Shown here: piece by piece, positions 21,142-33,202 of the stretch
Layout: each line of letters opens with the position of its first letter
Numbering within the stretch: the stretch's first letter is position 1
Assembly (NCBI GenBank): GCA_030407085.1
Contig: CM059584.1
Location: 61,457,501-61,521,500 of the forward strand
Length of the DNA: 64,000 nucleotides
From: Trichopria drosophilae
Taxonomy: Eukaryota; Arthropoda; Insecta; Hymenoptera; Diapriidae
Direction: 5' to 3'
Notes under the pieces: model-generated
Told to the model about the DNA's origin: nothing
The model's input: the letters and a program-made list of their open reading frames with translations, nothing else
The model's database searches: none
Program-made: the position numbers and the translations under genes

Positions 21142-23052
21142 CATACATATGACTCAGAATTTACGAACTGGCCCACTATTACCCAACATTCATGAAAGTT
21201 AACAATTGATCTCTTTTCATATAGTATTAGATATTAGAAATGAAATCCTAAAAGTTTTTTTAAAAATTGATTACAATTAAAAAGTTGTTAACAATTTAAG
21301 TTTTATGCACCTTCTTTTTAAAAAATTCTCAGTTTTGAGAGATTATATTATAAACGAAGTCCAATATCGGGATTTTGTTAACAAATGTCTATATTTTTAA
21401 ATAATATAATTCGTCTTAAAAATTTTATTTTTTACTGCATGATTCGACATTTTTTTTATTAACAAATAGTTATTTTGTCGTTCCAAATCGCAAAATAAAT
21501 TTTATGTTTATAGTACTATTCCGTATACATTCAAGATGAAGTGAGAATAAAATTTAAGTATTCTTTAATTTTAGGTATTTAATAAAGAGTTTTTGTCACG
21601 CGTTACACGCCGGCGCCGCGTCGCACACAAGTCGGGGATCGAAAAAAGCTGGCCAAAAAGTATTTTTAAAATTTTTTATTTTATACAGCCATAAATCAAA
21701 TATATAAGTGGAGAAATCACGTATTAATCGCAATTATTAAAAAAAAATATTTTGCAGCTGTGGAACCCATCAAATATGACAGCAAAATAATGAAACATTT
21801 CTACGAAAATTCGTTACTAATGATCATTAGTCTAAATGTACTTAAGTAGCAATTATTCATGTAATGATTTTTTTTTTCGTAAATTCTGTAAGTGTTAAGC
21901 ATGACAAATTTATACACATAAAAAAATAATATGAAAAGAAGTTATAGAAAGAATTTCGTGCATAAAGTAATAAATGTAAAAATTTTATTTTGTAATTGGT
22001 AAGAAAGTTTTCTACGAGCAAAATTGCAAAACTTTTGAAATTTTAACACAATAATCCTGACATGTTGTACTATCGAATAAAAAAAAAATTTAAATCGATT
22101 TTTTGGTACAGTAACCCGTTAATTTAATCTAATTTCGAAGAAGCCTATATAAATAGAATCAATCAATTAGGAGTGTTTCTATCTAAATTAAATCATCTAT
22201 TGGTACATATCAACGCTATTAAAGAAATTATGACAAAATGTGAATTCTACTTGGAACATCGATTGGAAACTGGCCGAATCGTCTTGGATGTTCCGGAAGC
22301 AGCAAATTTTGGGAAATCGCGTTCCTCGTTATTAGACCCTACTAAATTATTACTCGTGGTCGAGGACATTCACAGCCAAGTTATAGAACTTATACTTCTT
22401 GCACCTACTGCTTACCTTCGTCTGGAATCATTATGACTATTTCTACTACCGTTATCACCTTCTATAAATCTCGTTTACAAATCCTTGTGCGATCTCTCCT
22501 ATTGGAAAAAAGAACTTGTCATTTATACAAACCGCATGCCTAGCCTAATTCTTAATTCCAGAACAATTATTATGTTGGCGCTGCCTTTATTAGCCCATAT
22601 TCGGCGTACATGTTTCTGACGGCCCATTTAATCATTTACATTTAATCATTACATTTGCGAGGATAGCAACCCCCTAGAATTCATAGGGAATGACGTGGCA
22701 TGTGAATTAGCACGTTTTGCTATAGAATTATGGTGCATAGTAGAATGGCTATTTTCAACCAGCAAATCAGAAGTACTTACCATTAATTGTGCAAATCTAA
22801 TACAAAGAATCGCTATTAATTATAACGGCAGGTGACGATGCTACCGGCAGCGACGGTGTAGCAATTTGCATCGATGGTAGTGGAGCTAATCGCCAAAAGA
22901 GGTATTTGGAAAATGAATCCCGTCCTCGATTATTACCTGTAGTTCTTGACGTCGATGGAACTCTCGTTTTGAACCTCCGAATATGTCACATAAATCCCAA
23001 TAAACTATAATTCACTGAATGAGTATTGTATAGATTAGTAAACAAGAATAAA
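21142..23052. other. AT-rich DNA with small unassigned frames
   Basis: 21142-22150 holds only AT-rich sequence. 22150-23000 is less biased and contains an 87-codon frame (22173-22436, +). I recognise no domain there; it may be a fragment of a retroelement polyprotein. The stretch leads into the ribozyme-like motif at 23063. Confidence 0.4.
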
Positions 23053-23062
23053 AGTGGATATT

Positions 23063-23095
23063 TAACGTTTCGGCCAATGAGGTCACCCTTTTCAG
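23063..23095 (-). ncRNA. Degenerate hammerhead-ribozyme-like motif
   Basis: The minus strand reads CTGAAAAGGGTGACC, then TCATT, then GGCCGAAACG. This resembles the hammerhead core CUGANGA - stem II - GAAA, with the G of GA replaced by A and an imperfect stem II. Penelope-like elements and small retroelements carry such cores. A second diverged copy lies at 49763-49796. With a mutated core it would not be expected to cleave. Confidence 0.35.
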
Positions 23096-23416
23096 ATTGA
23101 CTAAAAACAAAATATGATTTTACGAAAATGTTAACAAATTATATTATATAATTGTGTGTGAACATAGATTTGGTAACTTAAAATAATTACTATTCAAAAT
23201 GCCTAGATAACACCAGGCAAGTGTTGAACAGATGAATTCTTATAACGCATTTGAATTATTAACAATCTACTTAAAATGTTATATAAAATAAAGCTTATAA
23301 TACGTTCGTCTTCGATGTAGACCGAGTTCGCGTAACACTCACTGCACTTAAACATAGAATATGTAAGAAACGCACAGTTCCCATTCGCTCACACGGGTAC
23401 GTCCCTATCGAAATGA

Positions 23417-23424
23417 TATAAATA
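23417..23424 (+). promoter_or_regulatory. LTR TATA box (TATAAATA)
   Basis: TATAAATA is followed about 30 bp later by acttagtcaccctcgtgct. The same arrangement, TATATAAATA then acttagtcgccatcgtgct, occurs at 25527-25585. Conservation only around the promoter supports a transcription start in both LTRs. Confidence 0.5.
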
Positions 23425-23774
23425 CCGCTGCTTTCCTGCAGGTAGACACTTAGTCACCCTCGTGCTCCTGCTTGGGACATACGCTGATTAGACACGATGC
23501 TCCGTCTGTACAGGAATTGTCCTAAAGCCCATTAACAATCCCTATACGGGTTATTTATCCCATCTAGTAAAAGAGAAACCTCATTAAGCTACAATTCTTA
23601 ATAAAGAATTGATAGGTTGTGATATACGGTGTCAAATAGACATCATTTTGTATAATGAATATGTATATTGTATTCATTACATAAAACATGTAATTGAATA
23701 AATAAACCTGAATTTATTTTACATTTCTCGAGTTCACTTATTTCTATACCCACAATATTTGTGTGTGTTTCAAC

Positions 23775-23796
23775 TGGCGACAGTGACAGGACTCGA
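23775..23796 (+). other. Primer-binding site, tRNA-Arg-like
   Basis: The site begins TGGCGACAGTGACAGGACTC, two bases after a CA end. As I recall the 3' end of insect tRNA-Arg(UCG), the complement would be TGGCGACCGTGACAGGACTC, one mismatch. Position and fit support a primer site. Confidence 0.65.
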
Positions 23797-23822
23797 GAAA
23801 TAAGAATTACATTCGAGGTATA

Positions 23823-23984
23823 ATGGAGAAAGATCCGTATACAAATACGTGGAAATTCACAGTAAAAGCCGGTACAAAAGTTTTTGGTGGACTGTATACC
23901 GTCAGACAAATGTGCATCAATAATGAGGAATTCTTAATGAATTTCACTCCTCAACCAACAGTTTCAGAATCAAAAAGAATTTGA
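23823..23984 (+). CDS. Short ORF after the primer site, unknown
   Basis: An ATG at 23823 opens a frame of 53 codons starting MEKDPYTNTWKFTVKAG and ending SESKRI. It sits where gag or an upstream reading frame would begin in the retroelement. No domain is recognised. It is probably a fragment of the decayed polyprotein. Confidence 0.3.
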   Translation: MEKDPYTNTWKFTVKAGTKVFGGLYTVRQMCINNEEFLMNFTPQPTVSESKRI

Positions 23985-24179
23985 ATATATTATTTCAAAG
24001 AAAATAAAAAAAACTCTGAAAGCTTGTCTTTAGTTTTTTTTTGGTTACCCAAAATACCGCGTTGTAGAATTAATGTTTCGACGAAAAACGCGAGAAATTA
24101 AAAAAATATGTCATTCGAGGACTTCGGTGACATAGAGCTAGAAAATGTTGATAGGGTGAGATGGCAATCCAGAGCTACT

Positions 24180-24895
24180 TGACTTCTCAGAGAAATGAGA
24201 AAAAAGTCGAAGAGACGTTTACTTTTAAAAATATGCGCCATTTAATTAGTAAATTAACGGCTACGTGTGATTCGTGGCAACGTAATAAAATATCAAATAA
24301 AATATGTCGTTCTCCTGAAAAATCGATTATACGGTAAAACCCGGAGATTTGTTATCAATTGATTTCTATGGTCCATTAACGCCACGGGGTAAAACATATT
24401 CTAGTAACTATCGACGGTTTTAGCAAATTTGTAGTCATATACCCTATAAGAAAAGCAAATGCAGCTACAGTCATAAGGAAAATCTTTAATGATTATATTC
24501 CAAGATATGGAAAGCCCGATCGTATACAATGCGATCATGGAACACAATCTATTGCCACGCGGTGGTTCAGAAAGTTACAGGGAGAAAATATAAGAGGAGA
24601 GTTTTCTTCTATTAGACACCCTCAGAGCAATATAGCTTCCGACTATTCGACGGTTAATCGAAAACTGGGTAGATTTTTCGGAATCTTTGTCAGCGATAAC
24701 CATGCTGGATGGGTACTATGTGTGGACGTTATACAACGATGTATAAATGAAACCTATAATGAATCTACCGAATTCACTCCTAGCGAATTGCATTTAGGAC
24801 AAAAACCAAAACGTGTCTGGCTTAAATGGATATATTCCTCGGATCAACCTAAGAAACCGCCCTATGAATATAAACTTATGTTAGCGAAAAAAAAA
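24180..24895 (+). pseudogene. Retroelement integrase remnant
   Basis: A zinc-finger tail (KNMRHLISKLTATCDSWQR, with the second Cys of CX2C changed to Trp) leads to the core. The first Asp lies in LLSIDFYGPL, the second in RIQCDHGTQS, followed by FSSIRHPQSN, where the usual Glu region reads IASDYSTVNRKLGRFF. The ESTEFTPSELHLGQKP segment closes the core. A frameshift lies near 24400 and stops occur near 24330 and 24890. The order is that of gypsy-like integrases from insects. It is inactive: the third catalytic acid is altered and the frame is broken. Confidence 0.8.
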
Positions 24896-25310
24896 ACATA
24901 GAAAAACACGTAATTTTAAGAAAAAAAGCATAAGAGGGAAAAGTACACTAGTTTTAAGCCGGAGATTTAGTTATGTAAAAGGCACGAAGAGCTCCTCACG
25001 CTTAAGTGTAAACCGATACGATAAACGTGTTGCAATGCCAGAATCGGGATTTAGAATCGGTGTCCGAGGAAATAGCCAGTAGAGACTACTAAAGTCGGTT
25101 CGGGTCAACAGGAATGTGTTAGTTTTTATTAATCCGACATTTTTTTTAGACATCGCGATCGAACTAGATAACACCATCCATCGAATCTAACAGAGAAATG
25201 TTCTAGTGGCCGACGGACTTGAATTGGAGTTAGACGACATTATAGAAATAGTCTTCCACGAAGAATTCGATCCGAATACATTGTTGAACATTCTAGATGA
25301 AATAAAGTAA
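24896..25310 (+). pseudogene. Decayed retroelement coding tail
   Basis: Lys-rich sequence after the integrase core, then a piece with DIAIELDNTIHRI and a continuation ending in DPNTLLNILDEIK. Stops and shifts interrupt it. It could be the integrase C-terminus followed by the end of pol or env. The assignment rests only on position and strand. Confidence 0.35.
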
Positions 25311-25720
25311 AGATTAGTGTAGTTAATTCTTTTATTTATTATAACTTGTTTCTTATCCGGGGTCAGTGGTCGTAGAGATTCAGTACCTGTCAGAAATTGC
25401 AGCAAATGTCTCAATGTCTTGGAGGAGGCTTGTATCGCGCATCTAGGTAAGCATAGGAAGAACACGCATGCATCATTAGGAGCTGGTGTGTGAGAGGGAC
25501 TCACACTTGCAAGTCCCAAAGCAAATTATATAAATACCTCTGATTTCTTACAGGCAAATACTTAGTCGCCATCGTGCTAATCGCCCGCAACATTTCCGGA
25601 AAAAACGGAAGCGTGCCTCAGATACCTCGTGGGCTCCTCTTAAATCAGATCACTCATTTTCGACGTTTGCGAATCAAATCCTGTAAATCAATTCGAATAT
25701 ATCCTTATTTTATGAGATTT

Positions 25721-28527
25721 GTGAGAAAGTTACTCGTGCAGTTATTTTGACATTTCCTTGACCTTGGACCACTCACCCGCAGTTTGGGGCCAACAAGTGC
25801 TAATGGTGCATTTTCGGATATAAACGTTCGAATAATAAAAAGACAACTTGAACGAATTCCAACATTTTGCAAGTTCGAAAATGCCATCGATGATTTGAAA
25901 TCTCCGAGAATAAATTTAATCCACAAAAACCTCTCACTTGTTACGTTATTCTCAATCGACGGAGGACAAAACAACAATAACATATAAGACTGAAATTAGG
26001 TATCAAGTAATGACTGAAAATAATTAAACGAAAATAAATGTATTTACAAAAAAATATAAATTACTTTCAAGTAATAACAATTTTGCCTTTTTAGCTCGCA
26101 TATGTCTCTTGAAGTTTTTGAAGTACGCATGCGTTCAACGCTATCTACATGAGTAATGTCCACTGAAACAATTTTGTTTTCAGGAATTCGTAGATGTAAC
26201 GCGATTGGTCCAGCAGCTTTCTTCTCGCTTTCCTATTATTTATTAATTAAAAACTTTAATAGTTCATTTTTTGAGAACGTTTTGAATCGAATTCTATAGA
26301 TTTTAACTTCCACGGTGTTTCTTTAACAATTACCACGAATTTTAATTTAGTCGATTCCGTTAGTCTATTAATTACATTATAAAGACGAGGATTATAGTTA
26401 TCATCTGTTCTAAGCGCGGTCACTTGGATTGCCCAGCCAACGTCGCGATTAGGTTTGCATGGGGTGATACGAGTATGTGTGGGTTGAGTCTCGTCGACTG
26501 AGACAGACGACGATCTACGACGCCCAGATCGCACTCGTACGTTATAACGAAATTTCGGGGAGTTTAAAAACGAATTTTGATCTGACATTAGCACAGATGC
26601 GGAAATTAAGGACTAAAAAATAATACCGTCTTGGAGACCGTCCCAACAGGCGGACAGGAGAGCAAATGCGTGAAGAGTACAGACGCCTACCTAACGGGCA
26701 GCAATACTATACGCGATGAGAACTCCTATGACGTAGTAGCTGTAGTTACGCCGGCGCCTACCTCAGGGGTGGCACTACCGATCTCGCTGGAACCTCTATT
26801 TCCCGCTGTAACCCTGGTATGGTTGTTAAGCAGACAGCAATAAAACTTGCAGCAAGTGTATACTGGTTAGAATTAAACCTGGATCCTTGGAAGCTGAAAA
26901 TAATTTTTGATTGGTATTTGGAATAGCTCTGAAAAGGCTGTTAGATTTCCTTTACGTTTTTTGTATAAAATCAGCAACCACTATTGGTTTGTTCTTAACA
27001 GCGAATGGTTAATCCCTATTATGAACTCCTTTCTCAGGCTGCAGAATGACTGTTGCTCCAAAAAATACTATTTGTCTAAAAAATATATCGGATGTCAAAG
27101 TTCCTGCGGTGAGAATATTTGAGGTATAACGGTAATCGAAAGAAACAGTGAACTAATTATTTTCAGGGTAAGGGTTGATGAGGATTTCGATGAAACATTC
27201 GGCGTACGTGGAAACTTTTGAAATTCTACTTTGTCAATATAACTATGCTCTAAGATTTTGCTTAAATTATTTATTAGGACGGAAGTGTAATGCGGCGGGC
27301 GCAATATGCCCGCCCGCTCATAACTTGTTTTATAACTATTTATCTACCCATTTTGGCACATTAGACTTTTTTTATAAGGAATTTCCTTTTAAATGTTTTT
27401 CTGTTGAAATAAAAGATGCCTTTTTTTGAATTAATATATTATTAAAGTACGATCCAAAAACTTCAAAAAGCACTGGTAGTTTTTTTAATTCGGTTCACTT
27501 TATTGGGCGTTACAGACCTTTCAATGTGGACATAATGGTCCCTGTATACGGTATATACGGTAGGCTATATTGGGTAGTCTAGAAAGGCAGCCGCTTCTAG
27601 CGGATGTGACTATAGAGCGGTAAGCGTGGGGAAATAGGTGGTGTAATTCCTGAGTTGGAATGAAGAAGAAGCCTGCCCCACTTCTCTCGAATCTTACCAC
27701 GACGCGAGACGTATGTCGGAGTCTTCCCTATTGTCCGACATTTTGGACGTGCGGCTTAGTCTCAAGGAAAATGTTGGGTGATCTCGCATAACTGGCCATG
27801 GATCAAGCATTCTTCCAAGAAGAATGAAGGAAGACTTCTACCAAAATAGTCATTCCAATCATTGACGTTCTGACTAATGGTGTGAGCAGTGAAGAATACG
27901 CCCGACCCACTGGCAAAGCTGAACAACGCACTGTGGACAATTACTTCGGCCATTAAGCTATCTACATATCTATTAGATTTCCTATTCATTTATTCCTTAA
28001 TTGCCTTCGTAAGATGTGTTTTCTGGCGAATTATTCTATGCCCAAGGAATAATCACCATCGATGGAGAAAGGGTTAAGCGGAGCACATGGACATTGCGAG
28101 GTTAGGTCCACATCATCGCTGCATACCAGTCTCCTTCAATCAGTTTTTCGTCTCATTTACGATATCAATACATTTACCAGACCAGAAAAGAAACAATGTG
28201 ATGAAATTGAACGATTTTTTTGTGAGGTCAGTCGTTTTTTCTCGCTCGCTAGATCTTCCGAAGTGCCATGAGTAATTAAATTTAGACACCGATAGAGATA
28301 TTTGAGCAAGAATTCCGTTTAGATTCTAAATAAAAATTAGACTTTTATTATGAAAGTGCAAGAAGTGATCATTACCGATTAAAATGCTCGTGTCGCAATG
28401 TACAATTTTTATGAGAAACTTTTCTGCATTGAACAACGATTAACGTTTTTTTTTTATTCATCGTTATTTCGTCACAAAATTTTTTGTGAATATATGTTAA
28501 GATTGACTAATCGCCTCATATAATTAT
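25721..28527. other. Intergenic DNA with unassigned small frames
   Basis: Several frames of 60-110 codons are open, the longest at 26256-26594 on the minus strand (begins MLMSDQNSFLNSPKF). The nearby block at 26620-26850 is GC-richer. None shows a recognised motif. 27600-27760 is also GC-richer and resembles transposon sequence, but I could not name a family. Confidence 0.35.
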
Positions 28528-28893
28528 CGGCTTCGTGGCTCAGGCGGTTAACGCGCTAGACTACGAAGTCGTAGGTCGTGAGTTCGATCCCCGTCCGGTG
28601 AAACAATTTTTCCATTTCGTTTTCAAGCAGCAGCTCGCTGTTGGTAAGATGACCCACGTTGTTTGGTTACGTTTCGAAAATATTGTTTATCTGGCGGAAA
28701 TCGACTTATGACCGCTGCTGCACTTGGTGTAGGTTTCTGCAGTTCCTACATTTCATACACAAATGTAAAGTGTGGCGCCATCTTCTGAAGTCGATCTGCA
28801 GCTTTCGCAAATATTACAAATTAAAATATGTATGAAGAGCTGTGTAAAAGGGCGATTCCGCCCGTTAAAATAATAAATAAATAAAAAAAAAAT
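28528..28893 (+). mobile_element. tRNA-derived SINE
   Basis: The head carries a pol III A box (TGGCTCAGGCGG, 28536-28547) and B box (GAGTTCGATCC, 28580-28590). A unique body of about 270 bp follows, ending in the hairpin-like gggcgattccgcccg and an A-rich tail (aataataaataaataaaaaa). The head cannot fold as a normal tRNA: the anticodon arm is gactacgaagtc with a six-base loop. This is a SINE and not a tRNA gene. Confidence 0.8.
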
Positions 28894-30928
28894 ATCATTA
28901 TTGTGACATACTGTTTTAGAAAATAATTCGCGCACAAAAGTATGAATTTAGTGATGCAACTTATTGGCGATAATTTATTTGACGCGTTATAGAAATAATT
29001 TGTAGTATGTAATTTGAGTATGTTGAATTACATCATATGATGAAAATTGCGACAGAAAGTGATGAAAAATAGAATTATTTGAAAGACTGTCGTCTAATCA
29101 AACTTTTCATCTAAATAAAATTAAATATGAAATAAAATGGTACGATACATGTTTAATGAATATTACTTCTGAAAATAAATGAATTTATGAAATTTCATGC
29201 AATATTATCAATTATAATGAATTCTACACTTAAACCACATTTGATTTTGATTGAACTTTAACTTAACTCGTTATTCGATTTTTTTTATGGTAAATCGATT
29301 TTTTGTGCATAATTCTGGAATAACCAACAGAAATAAAATAATTAATTATAGCATCATGAATTAATTTATTGAAGAAACGCATAAAATTATTTGAAATGAT
29401 ATTTCACTTCATCCAAACAGGATTAATAAATTTATTGAATGATTTTATGGCTTATACCTAGAAATTGCATTAGATGTTAAAATGCCATAATATGAAAATT
29501 TCTAAACCTTGCGTCGTAATGTATCGGATTCTAAAAACGCTAGGACCTCGCGAAATATTTATAATTTCAGCTAGTAATGAAATTAACAACGAAAAATGTA
29601 AAGAAAAAATGTCCTTTTTTGTAAATTTTTTTTAATACCACATCTTGTTTAATTTAATGAAATATTTAATGCATTTAATGAAAATTTCTGTACTTGAAAG
29701 AAGGGTTATTTGAATTTTTGTTTTGAATAATATTATACAAAAACATTACTAAGTTCGAAAACAAATTTCAACGATGCAATAAAATATTTATTTCAATTGA
29801 AATATTCTTCTTACATATGATGTAGCGTTGGTGATACAAGGGAATTTTTATTATGGAGTTGCTCCAAATTTCATGGTATCTTAAGAAGAATTTAATCGTT
29901 TCAAAGAAATAATTCTTTTTTTTTTTTATTTTTTATCTTCTACCTTCAACCTCGATCGATGTGTCCCAAAAGCTCCCAGGGAGCTTGTCCGGGTACAGGT
30001 GAGTATCATTGCGACAGCTCTCATGAAGGATTTTTTCCGTTTGATTAGTGTGTAAGGTATTCAAGGAATTCAAGTTTTATACATGACCATATTTAAACTT
30101 TAAGTTGATTTATTCGGAATTGAATAAAATTGATGTATTTTATTAGAAACCAAATTTACAAATGTTGTATTCTTTAAATTAGCAATTACAAATCGTTTTA
30201 TATAATATTCGTATCTGCAAAAAATTCCTTTTTATGTGCTAGAAAATTAAACCTTTATGGATTTTTATGAAACATTTCCTAGTTAAAGAATAAACCAGGT
30301 GTCATCAGATATCATGAGGTACGAGTAGAGCAGCTTATTTTGGTACCTCAACTCTAACAAACAGAACAATTTGCTTGGGAATTTTACCATTATACATGGT
30401 TATTTCAAGAATACAGCGAATGGAAATATTGCTAAAACATTTCGACTACAACTTCTATAAGAAATTTTTGCATAATGAACATTTTTTCCCACCTAAACAT
30501 CCCTTAACTAGGTCCATAGATTCCTCATCCTTTCGAGTTTTAAATCTGACCGATAAACTCGTATTTTATAATCCTGCATAATGTAAAATTATGTTCGTAA
30601 CTTGGGCGTAAACACCTATTGCATTCTCAAACGATCCCAATCCACGAGGATCGCTTGCGGTTATAAAGTCGTTTTTAGGCCCTAGTCACGAAAATAACGA
30701 TTTTCAGTGAATAGTATATAAAAAATATCTCCTGCACAGGCAAAAATAAGTCTTAAAATTGTTACGTCTAAATTTCAAAATCGTGTAAGGCTTATTGTTG
30801 TCTAAAATAAGCCAATTTTCTTAAATTTCGTGAATGTATAGGCCTTGTTGCCAGACAGCAAAATTGAATGAATTAAAGAAAATTATTGCAATTTCGGCTT
30901 GAAATTAAGCCTCACCAGACTCTGAATT
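28894..30928. other. AT-rich DNA, no gene seen
   Basis: About 2 kb of strongly AT-rich sequence. Only a 68-codon frame (30375-30581, +) reaches moderate length, and it lacks any recognised motif. Confidence 0.5.
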
Positions 30929-31200
30929 TATTATTTTATTATTTATTTATTTATAACTTTGGCTTGAAGAGTAGTCTTCTTTGGCCAACTACATTAGATA
31001 TAATTGTTACGTCCTCGTAACTAGCGCAATTACCCAATTTTCGGTATACATACAAAAATAAAAAAATATCGTAATTATATGTCGGCACCGGACAAACGAG
31101 TCCGTTTCTTACAATGTAACCTTCAAGCCACATAGACGAAGCGTATTGGAATGTACCCGGTTCAAATAGCATTTTCTTTAAACCTTTATTAGCCATAAAT
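30929..31200 (-). mobile_element. LINE 3' end, related to the one at 18803
   Basis: An (ATAAA)n-type tail is followed, reading inward, by tttggcttgaagagtagtcttctttggcc. This parallels tttggcttgaggaattacctcttgggtc of the first LINE, including a short hairpin at the same place. The rest is 3' UTR or decayed ORF. It indicates a 5'-truncated copy. Confidence 0.6.
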
Positions 31201-31567
31201 CAGAAGACGGCTCACGTCGCTTAAGCCGAAGAACTTTCCTAAAAAGTCACCGTACAGACGCAATCAGTTTTACAACGACCTTCCGTAGCATTTTTTTCTA
31301 CTATAGAACAATCATTTTACATTACCGTAATTCTCGTCTCCACCAAAATTTACGATAATTGAGGACTTAACTCTCAAGCTACCTGTTTTTAACTTTTCTT
31401 AAAAACATAAAAAGAGAAAACGGGTACGTTCTAACAGGCTCCCTATAGCAATAATTTTTAGTTAATGTATTTTTCCTCCTTGGCCCATTTCCAAAAAACC
31501 TGTCCAACATACAAATCCACCACCTTCAAAATAGAGGGGGAGTACTCAAAGCGGGGATAAGAAAACC
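31201..31567. other. No feature recognised
   Basis: Unbiased to AT-rich sequence without a supported frame. It leads directly into the small ORF at 31568. Confidence 0.4.
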
Positions 31568-31843
31568 ATGGACCACCATAAATACGTGTGGGGCACACCG
31601 AGAGCACTTCAGTCCGTGTTTTTAGTTTCACGGGACATAGTAAAAAAAAAAGAAGGACAACTCCTCTACGAACACCGAGATCACTTCGGTCGATTTTTAA
31701 GTTCGCGAGTTATTGACCCAAAAGGAAGGCCAACTCCAATTTTCGAGCCAACAAAAACTTCAGGATCGGACCCAAAAAGGAAAAAGGACCATCAGGCAGA
31801 ACCAATTAATTCCAGTCCGAAAAGAGGATCATCAAAGACTTAG
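31568..31843 (+). CDS. Small basic protein ORF, unknown
   Basis: A 91-codon frame starts at an ATG in good context (aaaaccATGGacc). The product has a mixed N-terminal half (MDHHKYVWGTPRALQSVF…) and a Lys/Pro/Ser-rich tail ending SPKRGSSKT. No domain is recognised. A possible splice donor (gaGTAAGTa) lies right after the stop, at 31846. The hairpin array at 31912-32131 and an AATAAA at about 32229 follow, so the array would lie in the 3' UTR if this frame is transcribed to that signal. It may belong to an unrecognised transposon. Confidence 0.35.
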   Translation: MDHHKYVWGTPRALQSVFLVSRDIVKKKEGQLLYEHRDHFGRFLSSRVIDPKGRPTPIFEPTKTSGSDPKRKKDHQAEPINSSPKRGSSKT

Positions 31844-31911
31844 AGTAAGTATAAGTTTCCCTTTTATGTAATCTGTACCCAACTACCTCCCTTCTTTCCT
31901 TCTTTTCCTTC

Positions 31912-32131
31912 GTGACATAGCGGGTCGGCCAGCGAAATCAGGCCAACTCCTTTCCTTTTCGCGACTTAGCGGGTCGGCCTGCGAAATCGCTCCAATTCCC
32001 TTCCTTTTCGTGGCATAGCGGGTAGGCCTGCGAAATCACGTCTACCTCTTTCCTTGCGACATAGCGGGTCGGCCTGCGAAATCGCATCCTCGTTCCCTTT
32101 TGTGGCATAGCGGGTAGGCCTGCGAAACCAC
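31912..32131. repeat. Array of five structured hairpin units (46-49 bp spacing)
   Basis: Units begin at 31912, 31961, 32010, 32056 and 32102. Each has an outer stem, an internal loop (CATA or CTTA / GAAA), an inner stem GCGGG/CCTGC and a tetraloop TCGG or TAGG. Outer stems change together: GCGA/TCGC in units 2 and 4, GTGG/TCAC in unit 3, GTGG/CCAC in unit 5; unit 1 keeps only TGA/TCA. Linkers are C/T-rich. Pairing is kept while sequence varies, which points to a selected fold. Confidence 0.8.
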
Positions 32132-32605
32132 AACCCTCTTCCCTCCTACCTATTACATATAAGCCACAGAGACGAAGTCGCCCCTCTCACGCGACTACTT
32201 ACTCATATTTAAACACATTTTGGTCCAATAAATTCTCTCTTTTTTTTCCTTCCCCTAGGCTTCGCGTTTTCCCTCTCACCTCCTAAACTCATTATACCTT
32301 TTTTTTTCTTTTCCGTTTATCATCTTCCCAAATAAATAAATATTATATTTTTTTTATAGTGAAACGCCGCCGAGGAGGACAAAAGGTCCAATGCCAAAAA
32401 TTGGCAAGGGCTCTCCACCTCGCCCGAGAGGAAATAGAATCGCGGGCTGCCAAACCATTTCTCCCCAAAGGAAACTCCTCTTCCTTTCCCTTTTCTCCCT
32501 CGCCCGATCATTCCGCTACCTACTCCCAAGGAATTATTTCCTAATTTATTCATCCCTTTCCCCCCTCTTCCAATAACTGCTCTACCCACACCGGAACAAT
32601 TGTTT
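32132..32605. other. Linker with TATA-like, AATAAA and CT-rich tracts
   Basis: A tataagcc phrase lies near 32157 and an aataaa near 32229, followed by CT-rich tracts. Short Arg/Lys-rich frames at 32359-32544 (+) show no domain. The order resembles a promoter or an LTR R region, but no second copy exists in the window. Confidence 0.3.
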
Positions 32606-33066
32606 AGAAATAATTAATGAATTGAAAGTTCTTTTTAAAAACCACATTTTTATAAATGGACTAAAAAGTTAAAAATAATTTTTCCCATCCACACAGGTCA
32701 CTAATACCATGCAATCATTTTTCATTTTATTAGAAAATAAAATATTTTTAAGACTTAAAATGGAAAACGTGTGGCTCAATATAGGTAACAGAAATGACTA
32801 TCATGTCTAAACTGGCGTGTCATATTGTTCATTTAAGCATAAGTTTCTCATTTGTTATTGTTCGTCGAGGAGTCATTTCTGTTACCTCTATTGCGCCCCA
32901 CGTTTTCCATTTTAAGTCTTAAAAATATTTTATTTCCTAATAAAATGAAAAATGATTGCATGGTATTAGTGACCTGTGTGGATGGGAAAAATTATTTTTA
33001 ACTTTTTAGTCCATTTATAAAAATGTGGTTTTTAAAAAGAATTTTTAATTCATTAATTATTTTCTG
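32606..33066. mobile_element. Near-palindromic MITE (~460 bp)
   Basis: The arms 32606-32801 and 32873-33066 are reverse complements with few differences. They share AATAATTAATGAATT, TTTTTAAAAACCACATTT, the CCCATCCACACAGGTCACTA block and AGGTAACAGAAATGAC. The loop is only about 70 bp. It carries no gene. Such structure forms hairpin RNA if transcribed. Confidence 0.88.
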
Positions 33067-33202
33067 CTTTTTAATTTTAATAGGTCAAATTTTACAATCA
33101 ATTTTAAACCATTACATTTATAAACAATCTGAAAAGAGCAGTTTCAAAATGAAAAGAATATGCAAATGGTTTTAGAATTATATTTTTGGCAATCCTCCAG
33201 TC

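Larger units (their letters stand above)
23300..25720 (+). mobile_element. Decayed LTR retrotransposon (gypsy-like)
   Basis: A presumed 5' LTR ends gtttCA at 23772, followed by a tRNA-Arg-like primer site at 23775. Integrase remnants lie at 24180-24895. About 75 bp of the LTR promoter region around TATAAATA (23395-23470) is repeated in diverged form at 25500-25585, presumably in the 3' LTR. Most of gag, protease and RT is missing. The outer borders are estimates. Confidence 0.6.

Noticed and set aside
28528..28605. A functional tRNA gene
   Set aside because: A and B boxes are present, but the anticodon arm has a six-base loop, the acceptor ends do not pair, and a SINE body with an A-rich tail follows.
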